NCBI GenBank assembly: GCA_035496575.1
Contig: DATJEN010000123.1
Coordinates: forward strand, 1-31,241
Source: PALSA-1355 sp035496575
Lineage (GTDB): Bacteria > Planctomycetota > Planctomycetia > Pirellulales > PALSA-1355
Length of the DNA stretch: 31,241 nucleotides
Direction of reading: 5' to 3'
This document shows, in pieces, positions 17,701-25,045 of the stretch. The translations under genes were made by a program, and so were the position numbers. Position 1 is the first letter of the stretch. Each line of letters opens with the position of its first letter. A model generated the notes under the pieces. It searched no databases, was not told where the DNA came from, and worked only from the letters and a program-made list of their open reading frames with translations.

Positions 17701-17943
17701 ACTTTTGAGATCACCGCCGGCGAGCGCGGCCTGGCGGTTGTCGAGCCGCAGCCCACCCTCCTGCTTCTTGGGTCCATGGCACTCATAGCAGTGTTTGGCA
17801 AAGATCGGCGCCACGTCGCGGTTGAAATCGATCGCCGCGACGGACTCGTCCGCGGCTTGCAATGACCCGCCCGATCGCGCGAGCGCCAGAATCGCCCCCA
17901 AGGCCAGTGGAAACAAAGACCGCTTGTGACGAGGTCCAAGCAT
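14785..17943 (-). CDS. PSCyt1/DUF1549/DUF1553 secreted cytochrome-like protein
   Basis: A 1052-residue exported protein typical of planctomycetes. A signal peptide (about 1-31) is followed by a cytochrome c-like PSCyt1 domain with CYECH (Cys52, Cys55, His56), then DUF1549 (about 165-375) containing LDLIGLPP, HYGEKWGRHWLD and a second heme-type motif CCQCH (Cys348, Cys351, His352). A less conserved central part (about 430-650) with beta-rich sequence separates this from DUF1553 near the C-terminus (about 740-1010), with NRVWQAYFG and the LARGARFRVEGEMVRD and FDTPNGDFSCTRR segments. The two CxxCH sites suggest heme attachment, but redox function is not shown for the family. It is followed by the DUF1501 partner on the same strand. 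A role in polysaccharide or sulfated-glycan use is often proposed from genome context only. Confidence 0.93.
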   Translation of the reverse strand: MLGPRHKRSLFPLALGAILALARSGGSLQAADESVAAIDFNRDVAPIFAKHCYECHGPKKQEGGLRLDNRQAALAGGDLKSDLVPGKSRESLIWAAIAGQSEQVERMPLDRDPLSAAEVERIAKWIDAGAPWPESSTQEARDTRGHWAFQAPVRPAAPLVKNPSWVRNAIDIFVLERLESEGLAPTPPADRAALLRRLSLDLIGLPPSVAELDAFLADPSDRAYGRQVERLLASPHYGEKWGRHWLDVARYADSDGFEKDKSRNVWMYRDWVVEAFNRNLPYDQFVVEQIAGDLLPGAVQAQRVATGFLRNSMLNEEGGIDPEQFRMEAMFDRMDALGKSVLGLTIQCCQCHNHKFDPITQQEYYRLFAFLNNDYEAQPTVYPPADSERRDSIVRQLREIETGLRTAVPDWQVRMAAWEASATPPAAEWHVLSPQVYEDSGGGAKLSLLDDQSMLCAGYAPTHATFKIVGQTKLTPVRALKLELLTDPNLPRRGPGRSFKGTCALTQIKLEAKGAGSDDKAAEFKFAKASADFEQPQSPLEANFDDRSGKKRVVGPVALAIDGKDETAWAIDAGPAERNQDREAVFQLEKPIEFAAGAELTVSLIQNHGGWNSDDHQNNLLGRFRISFTAADDAKADPIPKRVRRLLAIPPAERSQSDRDTIFAYWRTTVPEWKDANERIARLLAGWPEGTTALELEAREKPRETHLLKRGDFLKPGEAVSAGVPSVLHPLPADAPATRLTLGRWLTDRHSPTTARVYVNRVWQAYFGSGIVSTSEDFGVQSEAPSHRELLDWLACEFMDSGWDIKRLHRLIVDSATYQQGSKVEPELYARDPYNRLLARGARFRVEGEMVRDIALAASGRLNPKLGGPSIYAPIPESLLALSYAPLTWNAEVGPDRYRRALYTFRRRSLPYPALQNFDTPNGDFSCTRRPRSNTPLQALTTLNEAIFVECAQSLAARALDSPGADDAGRLTFAFRSCVGRPPTDGECRALEELLAKTRQRIAEGWINPHEIATGKNAVPERLPPGSTPAQLAAYTVVARVLLNLDETITKE

Positions 17944-18060
17944 GGTGGCAGCGAAGAAGCTTGGGGACGGAGGGCGGCTCGCGCAAGGAAGGTCGCGTGT
18001 GGCCTTCTATTGTAATGGGCGCTTGCCCGGCCAGCCACCTGCGCGCCCGACGCAGCGAAT

Positions 18061-19602
18061 TCAGTTTCCGGCCGCCGCGGTGCTGGAATTCTTCGTCTCG
18101 CGGTCGAGCTCAACCCAGTGGGTCACGGCCGACGAGCCGCGCCCCTCGTGGACGGCAAACGCGGTGGCCCCACCATTCAAAACCGCGCGGCCATCTTCTT
18201 CGCGCAATTTGAGCTCGAGCCCAATCTGGTAACGATTGCCGCGCGCGTCCTCGTGTGCGATATCGCCCACGAACCGCCCGCGCAGAAATCCATCCTGGAA
18301 CGTAGGGGCGCTAAGCAGCGTCTCCAGTTGGTCCGCGAGCTTGAGATGAACGTCGCCATCCTCGCGAATTGAGAGCACGATGGGGAATTCCTGCTTATAC
18401 GTGACGAGCTTACCTTTCCACGAGCCAACCAGTCGCGACTCAGGCGTGAACTTGCTAAACGCCTTGGCCTCAGTCTTCGGCTTGTTGTCGGAACTGCGTT
18501 GCTTGGCCTCGGGCAACAGGGTTTTGTAAATCATGTCGGACAGATAGCTGACCAGCGGCGTGCCCGTGTTCGAGAGCACCACGACGGCCACGTGCTCGGC
18601 GGGCACAAACGAACACAAGGTCGCAACGCCAGGCATCCCGCCCGAATGCTCGACCGTCAGATAGCCGCGTCGCGTTTCGTTCGTTCCCCAGCCGACGCCG
18701 TAGCCGCTGTTGTTGTTTGTGGTCGCGGTGGGCTTTTGCATCTCATCGATGGTCGCGTCGCTCAAGATCGCGCGTTGATCTTCCAGGTGCGACTTCATGT
18801 GGAACATCGCGAACCGCGCCAGGTCGTGCGCGCTGGCGTATGCGGCCGACGCACCGGGATGATCGAACTCGTAAAACGGTATGCGCTCGCCTTCCGGCGT
18901 ATAGCGAATTGCCTGGTGAGCCTCGAGGCCCGCGCCCACGTCGATCGACGTGTGCGTCATCCCCAGTGGCAAAAAGACTTCCTCGCGCATGAAGTCGGCA
19001 AACTTCTTCTCGCTGACACGCTCGATCACGTGGTCGAGCACGCCGTAGCCCAGGTTGCTGTATTGCCAGCGCTCGCCGGGAGCGGTGATTAGATTGCCGT
19101 AGCGGCGGATCGTCTCTTCGCGCGAGGGCGGATGATACGCCTGGTCGGCGTAAAAGAATTGATAATGCAGCGGCAGCCCGGACGAGTGGTTTGCGACGCG
19201 TCGCACGGTGGCGGCGGTGGCGTCGCCCACGCGCGCCACCAGTTTCGCGCTTGGCAAGTAGTCGTTGATGGGTTTATCGAGGTCGATCTTTTTTCGCTCG
19301 ACGAGCACCATCAAGCCGGTCGCGGTGATCGGTTTTGAAACCGAGGCAACCGAGTACAGCGTGTGCTCGCTGGCTTGCACGCGGTTCTCGCGATCGGCCC
19401 AGCCAAATCCTTCTTCCCACACGATCTTGCCGTCGCGCGCCACGGCCACGGAGATGGACGGCACGTTCGAGTCGTGCAGGGCTTTGCTGATCCGCTGTTT
19501 GACCGGAGCAAAGTCATCATCGGCGCGGGACGATTGTGTAGCGACGAGCGCGGCCGCGATGAAGCATGTAACAAGCGCTCGATTGGGTTTCAACTCAAGC
19601 AT
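18061..19602 (-). CDS. Secreted beta-lactamase-family serine hydrolase
   Basis: A 513-residue protein of the class C beta-lactamase / penicillin-binding-like family; members act as esterases, D-aminopeptidases or carboxypeptidases, so substrate is open. A signal peptide (about 1-27) is followed by the catalytic domain. The SxxK motif is SVSK (Ser87, Lys90), the YxN motif is Tyr181-Ser182-Asn183, and HSGG at 319-322 takes the place of the KTG box. The C-terminal 110 or so residues (about 395-513) form a separate beta-rich domain that looks like a lipocalin-like barrel (GSWKGKLVTYKQEFPIVLSI). All catalytic residues are present, so it should be active. It lies 117 bases upstream of the DUF1549/DUF1553 gene on the same strand. 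Divergent from hisI, with 244 bases between. Confidence 0.9.
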   Translation of the reverse strand: MLELKPNRALVTCFIAAALVATQSSRADDDFAPVKQRISKALHDSNVPSISVAVARDGKIVWEEGFGWADRENRVQASEHTLYSVASVSKPITATGLMVLVERKKIDLDKPINDYLPSAKLVARVGDATAATVRRVANHSSGLPLHYQFFYADQAYHPPSREETIRRYGNLITAPGERWQYSNLGYGVLDHVIERVSEKKFADFMREEVFLPLGMTHTSIDVGAGLEAHQAIRYTPEGERIPFYEFDHPGASAAYASAHDLARFAMFHMKSHLEDQRAILSDATIDEMQKPTATTNNNSGYGVGWGTNETRRGYLTVEHSGGMPGVATLCSFVPAEHVAVVVLSNTGTPLVSYLSDMIYKTLLPEAKQRSSDNKPKTEAKAFSKFTPESRLVGSWKGKLVTYKQEFPIVLSIREDGDVHLKLADQLETLLSAPTFQDGFLRGRFVGDIAHEDARGNRYQIGLELKLREEDGRAVLNGGATAFAVHEGRGSSAVTHWVELDRETKNSSTAAAGN

Positions 19603-19832
19603 GGTTCGCGCCTGCAGGGGGCGAGAGGTTGGGTTAAACGCGACAGCTTGCGGTTACTTTACTTCGCGACAGATTGTGGGGCCACACCCGACGTGGCGGC
19701 ATAGAACCTGTGGTACGCGCCGCGTGTCAGCCAGGAAGCACGGCAGTCCCGCTCCGGCGGCGCTCGCCCCTGGCAGGCCCCCTCGTGGCCGATTATGCTG
19801 GTGCCTTCCTATTCGTTTTGCTCGGTTCTTTT

Positions 19833-19837
19833 GGAGA
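19833..19837 (+). promoter_or_regulatory. Shine-Dalgarno site deciding the GTG start of hisI
   Basis: GGAGA is 9 bases before the GTG at 19847. The open frame continues nearly 600 bases upstream, antisense to the serine hydrolase; this site and the usual length of HisI place the start at the GTG. Confidence 0.6.
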
Positions 19838-19846
19838 TTCCCTAGC

Positions 19847-20242
19847 GTGACCAGCTCCGATTCCGCGTCCCCCGATTTCTCAAAAGGAGATGGGCTGCTG
19901 CCGGCCATCGCCCAGGATGCCGCCACCGGCGAAGTCCTGATGCTGGCCTACATGAACCGCGAGAGCTACGACGAAACCCTACAAACCGGCCGCGCCGTGT
20001 ATTTCAGCCGCAGCCGCAACAAGTTATGGCGCAAGGGAGAAGAGAGCGGTCACGTGCAGCACGTCAAAGGCATCTATCTGGACTGCGATACCGACACCAT
20101 CCTGCTCAAGGTGGAGCAAGTCGGCGGCGCTGCCTGCCACGAGGGTTACTCGAGCTGCTTCTTCCGGCAGGTCACGCCCGAGGGGCTGAAGGTTATCGGC
20201 AATCGCGTATTCGATCCCAAACAAGTTTATAAGAACAAGTAG
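19847..20242 (+). CDS. hisI: Phosphoribosyl-AMP cyclohydrolase
   Basis: Third step of histidine biosynthesis: opens the adenine ring of phosphoribosyl-AMP. The product has 131 residues from the GTG start, about the length of a monofunctional enzyme; the HisE pyrophosphatase domain that is fused in many bacteria is absent. Recognisable parts are VLMLAYMN, the AVYFSRSRNKLWRKGEESGH substrate-binding segment, and the metal-binding motifs DCDTD (Asp79, Cys80, Asp81, Asp83) and CHEGYSSC (Cys97, Cys104). The last two cysteines with Cys80 form the zinc site in this family. The gene is followed by hisG after 36 bases, so the pair probably forms a small his operon. Confidence 0.95.
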   Translation: MTSSDSASPDFSKGDGLLPAIAQDAATGEVLMLAYMNRESYDETLQTGRAVYFSRSRNKLWRKGEESGHVQHVKGIYLDCDTDTILLKVEQVGGAACHEGYSSCFFRQVTPEGLKVIGNRVFDPKQVYKNK

Positions 20243-20278
20243 CGCTCAGTTTCCGCGCTCGAGCGCAACCGAATTCGC

Positions 20279-21154
20279 ATGCCCCAGTCGCTCAAACTTG
20301 GTATCCCCGCCGGCAGCCTGCAAGAGGCGACGGGCGAACTGTTCCGCCGCGCGGGCTACAAGATCACATTCAATTCGCGGAGCTATTTTCCCACCATCGA
20401 CGACGACGAGATTGAGTGCATGTTGATCCGCGCGCAAGAAATGGCGCGCTACGTTCAAGATGGCGTGCTCGACGCGGGCTTGACCGGTCACGACTGGATC
20501 ATGGAGAACGGGTCGGACGTTCACGAGGTGGCCGAACTTGTCTTCTCCAAAGTCAGCCGTAAGCCGGTGCGCTGGGTGTTGTGCGTGCCCGAGAGCTCGC
20601 CGATTCAGCACGTGAAGGATCTGGAAGGCAAGCGGATCGCCACGGAGGCGGTGGGGCTGACCGAGCGTTATCTGGCGCGGCATGGCGTGCGCGCGAAGGT
20701 CGAATTCAGTTGGGGCGCGACGGAAGTAAAACCACCGAAGCTGGCCGATGCGATCGTCGAAGTCACCGAGACCGGCAGCTCGCTCCGCGCGAATCAACTG
20801 CGAATTCTGGACGAGGTGCTCACCAGCACCCCACGCTTCATCGCCAACCACGCTTCGTATGCGGATACTTGGAAACGGCAGAAGATCGACGACATCGTGC
20901 TCATGTTGCGGGGCGCGATGGCCGCCGAGGGCAAGGTGGGCCTGATGATGAACGTGCCGCGCGAGCGGCTATCGCAGGTGCTCTCGCTGTTGCCAGCCTT
21001 GCAGCAGCCGACCGTTTCGAGCCTGGCCGACGAGAAATGGGTTGACGTGAACACGATCTTGAACGAATCGATCGTGCGTAACATCATTCCACGTCTGAAA
21101 GCCGCCGGAGCGCGAGGCATTGTCGAATACGCGCTCACGAAAATCATCGAGTAA
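20279..21154 (+). CDS. hisG: ATP phosphoribosyltransferase, long form with regulatory domain
   Basis: First and committed step of histidine biosynthesis: joins ATP and PRPP. The 291-residue length marks the long form, which has a catalytic part (about 1-215) and a C-terminal ACT-like domain (about 216-291) for histidine feedback inhibition. It therefore does not need HisZ. Landmarks are GIPAGSLQ at the N-terminus, DAGLTGHDW, and the PRPP-binding segment VEVTETGSSLRAN (about 160-173). The C-terminal stretch ends in AARGIVEYALTKIIE, typical of HisG_C. The ATG has no clear Shine-Dalgarno; a 12-base palindrome (GCGCTCGAGCGC) lies just upstream. hisI precedes it. Confidence 0.96.
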   Translation: MPQSLKLGIPAGSLQEATGELFRRAGYKITFNSRSYFPTIDDDEIECMLIRAQEMARYVQDGVLDAGLTGHDWIMENGSDVHEVAELVFSKVSRKPVRWVLCVPESSPIQHVKDLEGKRIATEAVGLTERYLARHGVRAKVEFSWGATEVKPPKLADAIVEVTETGSSLRANQLRILDEVLTSTPRFIANHASYADTWKRQKIDDIVLMLRGAMAAEGKVGLMMNVPRERLSQVLSLLPALQQPTVSSLADEKWVDVNTILNESIVRNIIPRLKAAGARGIVEYALTKIIE

Positions 21155-21165
21155 ACTCACCCGCC

Positions 21166-21867
21166 ATGCGAAACCGGGTCTTCAGGCTGCTGGCCGCGAT
21201 CTTGCTCACGGCTTCGATTGGGCGCGGTGGTCATGCCGCCGAATTGCCGCTGTTGCTGACGGAAAACTTCGACAACGGGGCGAGCCGCTGGCAGCCGATG
21301 GATTCCAAGAGCTGGAAAATCATCGACACGCCGCGCGGCAAGGCATTCAGCTTGTTTCAGCAGAGCGAGTACAAGCCGCCGTACCGCAGCCCGGTGAATA
21401 TCGCCATTTTGAAACAACCCGTTGTTTCCGATTTTAGCCTGGAAGTCGACGTGCAAAGCACGGTGCCCGATTACAATCACCGCAGCCTGGTAATGGTGTT
21501 CGGATATCAGGACCCCGCGCATTTTTATTACGTGCACTTCGGCAAGAAGACTGACAACAACGCCAATCAGATATTCATCGTCGATGGCGCCGCGCGCGTA
21601 AAGATTTCGAGCGAGACCAATCCCGGCACGCATTGGGACGACAACTGGCACAAAGTGAGGGTCGTGCGCGACGCGACCGATGGAGACATCGAAGTTTATT
21701 TTGACGACATGCGCAAGCGCAACACCGCCATGGAGGCCATCGATCGCACGTTCACCTGGGGCCAGGTTGGCTTGGGCGCGTTCGATGATCTTGGGAACTT
21801 TGCGCATGTCGTGCTGAAAGGGAATGCCGTTGCACGGCCAAATCGTCCCGCATCCGAATCGAAATGA
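21166..21867 (+). CDS. Secreted LamG/DUF1080-like protein, function unassigned
   Basis: A 233-residue exported protein with a signal peptide (about 1-28, ending HAA). The mature part has the look of a concanavalin A-like beta-sandwich of the LamG or DUF1080 type: an opening LLTENFDNGASRWQPMD, a central SLVMVFGYQDPAHFYYVHFGKKTD, and a closing WGQVGLGAFDDLGNFAHVVLKG. This layout is common in proteins that bind or process glycans, but I see no clear catalytic residues and assign no substrate. It starts 11 bases after hisG and its stop overlaps an in-frame ATG of the next open frame (ATGA), so it may be cotranscribed with hisI and hisG. That link to histidine synthesis is unexplained. Confidence 0.85.
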   Translation: MRNRVFRLLAAILLTASIGRGGHAAELPLLLTENFDNGASRWQPMDSKSWKIIDTPRGKAFSLFQQSEYKPPYRSPVNIAILKQPVVSDFSLEVDVQSTVPDYNHRSLVMVFGYQDPAHFYYVHFGKKTDNNANQIFIVDGAARVKISSETNPGTHWDDNWHKVRVVRDATDGDIEVYFDDMRKRNTAMEAIDRTFTWGQVGLGAFDDLGNFAHVVLKGNAVARPNRPASESK

Positions 21868-21911
21868 CACGAAGCGCGCGCGAGCGCTCGCCCGCGCTCC
21901 CGCGAACCAAC

Positions 21912-21919
21912 AGGAGGAG
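21912..21919 (+). promoter_or_regulatory. Strong Shine-Dalgarno site deciding the GTG start of the RidA-like gene
   Basis: AGGAGGAG lies 7 bases before the GTG at 21927. An ATG at 21864, overlapping the previous stop, would add 21 Arg-rich residues and lacks such a site, so the GTG is preferred. Confidence 0.65.
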
Positions 21920-21926
21920 CAGGATC

Positions 21927-22415
21927 GTGAATGCTGAAGCGCGTCTGGCGGAACTTGGTCTCGAATTGCCGCCCATTCCCAAGCCGGCGGGCGTTTACAA
22001 GCCGCTCGTGGTTTCAGGCCAGTTGGCATTCGTCTCCGGTCATGGACCGCTCAAAAGCGACAAGACCATGTACACCGGACGAATCGGAGCCGACGTCGAC
22101 CTGGACTATGGCGTGCAATCCGCGCGGCAGACCGGCCTGGCAATCCTCGCGACCTTGCGAGATTACTTTGGCTCCTTGGACGGCATTGTGCGAGTCGTCA
22201 AAGTGCTGGGGATGGTGAACTGCACGCCCGACTTTAAAGACCACCCAAAGGTCATCAACGGTTGCAGCGAATTGTTCCGCGACCTGTGGGGTGAAGAGCG
22301 CGGAGTGGCCGCCCGTAGCGCAGTGGGCATGGGCTCACTGCCCGGCAATATCACCACCGAGATCGAAGCCATCTTTGAGCTCGACCCGGTGCTGGCGACT
22401 CGCCGCGGCAAGTAA
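21927..22415 (+). CDS. RidA/YjgF/UK114-family protein
   Basis: A 162-residue member of the RidA superfamily, whose best-known members hydrolyse reactive enamine/imine intermediates made by PLP enzymes. The sequence matches the longer 'UK114-like' subgroup: it starts LAELGLELPPIPKP, has GVYKPLVVSGQLAFVSGHGPL, and ends ARSAVGMGSLPGNITTEIEAIFEL. Arg in the ARSAVGM segment is near the place of the catalytic arginine of RidA, but this subgroup's activity is not well known. Probably cytoplasmic; no signal peptide from the chosen GTG. It is the last gene of the hisI-hisG-LamG block and converges with the histidine phosphatase gene 33 bases on. Confidence 0.88.
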   Translation: MNAEARLAELGLELPPIPKPAGVYKPLVVSGQLAFVSGHGPLKSDKTMYTGRIGADVDLDYGVQSARQTGLAILATLRDYFGSLDGIVRVVKVLGMVNCTPDFKDHPKVINGCSELFRDLWGEERGVAARSAVGMGSLPGNITTEIEAIFELDPVLATRRGK

Positions 22416-22448
22416 AGCGCTTGAGAATTCCCCTGCCAGCGGGCTCGC

Positions 22449-23069
22449 TCACAGCTCGCCATTGCCGGAGTGCGCTTCGTTCAAATGCCCGGTTTCGTTG
22501 AGCGCTAACAGTCGAAAATCTTTCTCCCAGTTGGCCGTGCTGATCGAGCCGTTGGCAAGCGAGAACGGATTCCGCTCGGCCGGAATCTGTAACAGGGCCT
22601 TGAAGGCCGCGGTCAACGATCCGCCGTGTGCCACTACGAGCGCCTGCCGGTAGCCCGCCTCGCGAATCTCCTCGAAAGCCGCGGCCGTTCGCGCCATCAC
22701 ATCGCGTCGGGATTCTCCGCCGGGAATCCGGTAATCGGGATTCGCGCTCCGCCAGTGCCGTGATTCGCCAGGAAAGCGGGCATCGATCTCTTCCCACGTG
22801 TGTCCCTGAAAGATTCCGGCGTTGATTTCCATCAGTCGCGCTTCGATCTTGATCGTCACGCGCAGCGTCTCCGCGATGATCTCGGCCGATTGCACGGCTC
22901 GTCGCAACGGACTCGCGATCAAGGCGTCGACCTGAAGTCCGGCAAGCACTCGGGCCACCGCCTGGCACTGCTTGCGGCCGAGGTCCGAGAGTTGGCTGTC
23001 ACTTTGACCTTGGATGCGGCCGGCCAGGTTGAACTCCGTCTCGCCATGCCGCACGCAATAAAGATTCAT
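22449..23069 (-). CDS. Histidine phosphatase family protein (phosphoglycerate mutase-like)
   Basis: A 206-residue cytoplasmic phosphohydrolase of the histidine phosphatase (RHG) superfamily. The catalytic RHGE (Arg7, His8, Gly9, Glu10) is at the N-terminus, Arg57 is in the ASPLRRA segment, and the second catalytic histidine is His148 in VVAHGGS. The MEINAGIFQG segment carries a conserved acidic residue. The overall pattern resembles CobC/GpmB-like phosphatases more than glycolytic mutases, but the substrate cannot be told from sequence. I chose ATG at 23069, which places the RHG motif at the usual distance; an open frame runs 27 codons further up. Confidence 0.9.
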   Translation of the reverse strand: MNLYCVRHGETEFNLAGRIQGQSDSQLSDLGRKQCQAVARVLAGLQVDALIASPLRRAVQSAEIIAETLRVTIKIEARLMEINAGIFQGHTWEEIDARFPGESRHWRSANPDYRIPGGESRRDVMARTAAAFEEIREAGYRQALVVAHGGSLTAAFKALLQIPAERNPFSLANGSISTANWEKDFRLLALNETGHLNEAHSGNGEL

Positions 23070-23205
23070 CCGACCGACTTTCTGCTGACACGCTGCTTGA
23101 TCGAGAGCTCTCGCACCGTTGAATCTCATTAAAAGAAGCGGCCACTTCAACCCCCGCGGGCGAAATGGCCGTGTATGACGTCAAATTGATAGCGGTCGCG
23201 CAGAC

Positions 23206-24582
23206 TTATCGCCCGCGATCTCGCGGCAGCAACCGCGAGGAGGAATCCTGTTGCGGCCGCACTTCGAGCGAAGTCAGATGGCGGCCTTCCTGCGCTTGTC
23301 GATCCGCGGCCAGTTGCTTCAAGAACGCGGTGGAAGCCCGATCGAGCGTGATGACCTCGCTCTTGGCCGAGGGATTCGCGAGCGATCGCACGATGCAAAT
23401 AACTTCGGCGCTGTCACCGTGCTTTTGCATTTGCGCCAGTGCCGCCCGCTCGCTGTCGCTCAGGCTGGCGAGCTTGGCCTCCGCACTCGTTGTTGCCGCC
23501 AGCATCGTGTCGCCAGCCGAAGGTGATTGATAAACCGCCGCCAACCCCGACTTATCGAGATGCCCATGAATGGCGGGCAAGGCGGCGTAGAGTCCCTCGT
23601 TATCGGTCGGGTCGGCCGCATTGCACACTCCGATGACGAGGCCTTCGCTGGTGAACAGACCGCCGCCGCTGCGGCCCTCGACGGGCTGGCCGGCAACTTG
23701 GAAATTCGCCGGCCCCAAGAACTTGTTGACGCCTGTAATCTGGCTTTCGACGGCGGTCGCATCTTTGCCGTGGTTGCAGCCGACCGTCGTGACGCGGTCG
23801 CCCTTGGCAACACGAAATTCCTTGGGAGCAACTCGAGCCACCTTCACCGCGGTGGTCGGCCGAAAACTGACCAGCCCCAGATCGGTTGTCAGATCGTAAG
23901 CGATGAGCTTGGCCGGCAATTTCTGCGGCGCGCCCTCCCCAAAGCAATCGACCGTGATTTGCCCCTTGCTCTCGGCATCGCGAAACAGGTGGCCGCAAGT
24001 GAGCACCAGGGCTTCGCCGCCGCGCGCGTCGATGATCGTTCCGGAGCCGTGCGAGAATCCCTTGGGATCGGCGACCGTCAATCGCACGCTCGCGCGAATC
24101 AGGTCCTGCGACGATCGGGAGGGAGCAAAGCCTGGCGGAGCCGGAAGCGCCGCCAGGGGCGGCGCGGCAACAGCCGCTCCAGGGGCCGTGGCGCCCACGC
24201 TGCGCGAGACGGGGATGACCGTGGGCCCTTGGTCGGGCGATTGTCCGCGCGCGACAGTCCCTTTTTTCTTTGGCGTGACGCCCGCGCTGGCATACAAGTT
24301 CAAGAGCTCGGAGCGGCGCACGGCGCCATTGAGTCGTCCCACCTCGTGCCCATCGACCAGCAGCACGTAGCAGGGAATGCTTTCGACGTGGTACTGGGCG
24401 GCCAGAGCGCGGCCTTCGTCGATATTGACTTCGCGGACGGGATATCCGGCTCCTTCCAGCTCATGGATGGTGCTGGCCATCGAGCGGCACGGAGCGCACC
24501 ATGACGCGTGAAAATCCAAGAGCACCGTGTCGCCGCTACTGGATAGCGCGATCGCAAGCGCGAGAACTTGCACTGAGAGCAT
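23206..24582 (-). CDS. Thioredoxin domain fused to trypsin-like serine protease, secreted
   Basis: A 458-residue two-domain protein. A short hydrophobic N-terminal segment (about 1-17) probably directs export. The thioredoxin domain (about 18-100) has WCAPC (Cys29, Cys32) in the FHASWCAPCRSM context and the cis-Pro segment ESIPCYVLL. After a Pro/Ala-rich linker (about 115-160) comes a trypsin/HtrA-like domain with a complete triad: His198 in TCGHLF, Asp234 in TTDLGLV and Ser305 in GRSGGGLF. No PDZ domain follows; the last 100 or so residues have no match I know. I chose ATG at 24582 because GGAGG lies 6 bases upstream. Thiol-disulfide exchange and proteolysis in one chain suggests envelope protein quality control, which is inference. 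Confidence 0.9.
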   Translation of the reverse strand: MLSVQVLALAIALSSSGDTVLLDFHASWCAPCRSMASTIHELEGAGYPVREVNIDEGRALAAQYHVESIPCYVLLVDGHEVGRLNGAVRRSELLNLYASAGVTPKKKGTVARGQSPDQGPTVIPVSRSVGATAPGAAVAAPPLAALPAPPGFAPSRSSQDLIRASVRLTVADPKGFSHGSGTIIDARGGEALVLTCGHLFRDAESKGQITVDCFGEGAPQKLPAKLIAYDLTTDLGLVSFRPTTAVKVARVAPKEFRVAKGDRVTTVGCNHGKDATAVESQITGVNKFLGPANFQVAGQPVEGRSGGGLFTSEGLVIGVCNAADPTDNEGLYAALPAIHGHLDKSGLAAVYQSPSAGDTMLAATTSAEAKLASLSDSERAALAQMQKHGDSAEVICIVRSLANPSAKSEVITLDRASTAFLKQLAADRQAQEGRHLTSLEVRPQQDSSSRLLPRDRGR

Positions 24583-24587
24583 AGATT

Positions 24588-24593
24588 CCCTCC
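24588..24593 (-). promoter_or_regulatory. Shine-Dalgarno site deciding the start of the thioredoxin-protease gene
   Basis: GGAGGG on the minus strand is just upstream of the ATG at 24582. An upstream in-frame start adds 12 residues without such a site. Confidence 0.6.
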
Positions 24594-24774
24594 ATGGAAC
24601 GTTCGCCCCCGCCGACATCCCTGTCAGCTACTTTATCGAGCGAGTTCTCTCGATAGGGCTGCGGCTCGAAACTCACGATACACGGCAGGCGCGCAGCATG
24701 CCGCGCTATGTGTCCGTGAGAGCCATCGAGCGACCTCCGTGTCGATTGGGCCCGCCAGCACGCCGCTCAGAACA

Positions 24775-24818
24775 GTTCGTCCGCCGTAGCGCGGCTTCCT
24801 GCCGCAGTGCGGACGAAT
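24775..24818. repeat. Nested GC-rich hairpin, REP-like
   Basis: The outer arms TTCGTCCGC (24776-24784) and GCGGACGAA (24809-24817) are perfect complements of 9 bases, extended by one G-U pair. Within the loop, GCGGC (24791-24795) and GCCGC (24801-24805) form a second 5-base stem around TTCCT. A GTAG tetranucleotide precedes the inner stem, the layout of REP elements mobilised by RAYT transposases. Only one copy is in the window, and no T-run follows, so neither a REP family nor a terminator is proven. Confidence 0.45.
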
Positions 24819-25045
24819 CACGGAAGGCCGGCAAGACCTTCACGACTGAGAGGGCAATATCTTCCTGTCGACTTCCAATTCTTACAATCTCAATCCGCAC
24901 GTTTCCGGCCGCATCTGACAGGCGAATCCCCACAAATCTGGCTCCGCTTGCCCGCTAGCAGCTCGAATCCTTTTGCCGGTTACCTTCGCGTCTCAGTTAT
25001 TAAGCACGTTTCATGCCGCGCGCGCTTTTCGCCTGCGGTAAACTC

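Noticed and set aside
19603..19846. Promoter for hisI in the divergent region
   Set aside because: A TATGCT near 19796 is the best -10 candidate, but nothing resembling a -35 box lies at the right distance.
20255..20266. 12-base palindrome GCGCTCGAGCGC between hisI and hisG
   Set aside because: Too short and without a T-run to be a terminator; may be chance in GC-rich sequence. No second copy noticed.
22416..22448. Possible bidirectional terminator between the RidA-like gene and the histidine phosphatase
   Set aside because: Only a 4-base stem (AGCG/CGCT) is present and no T-run, so a terminator is not supported.
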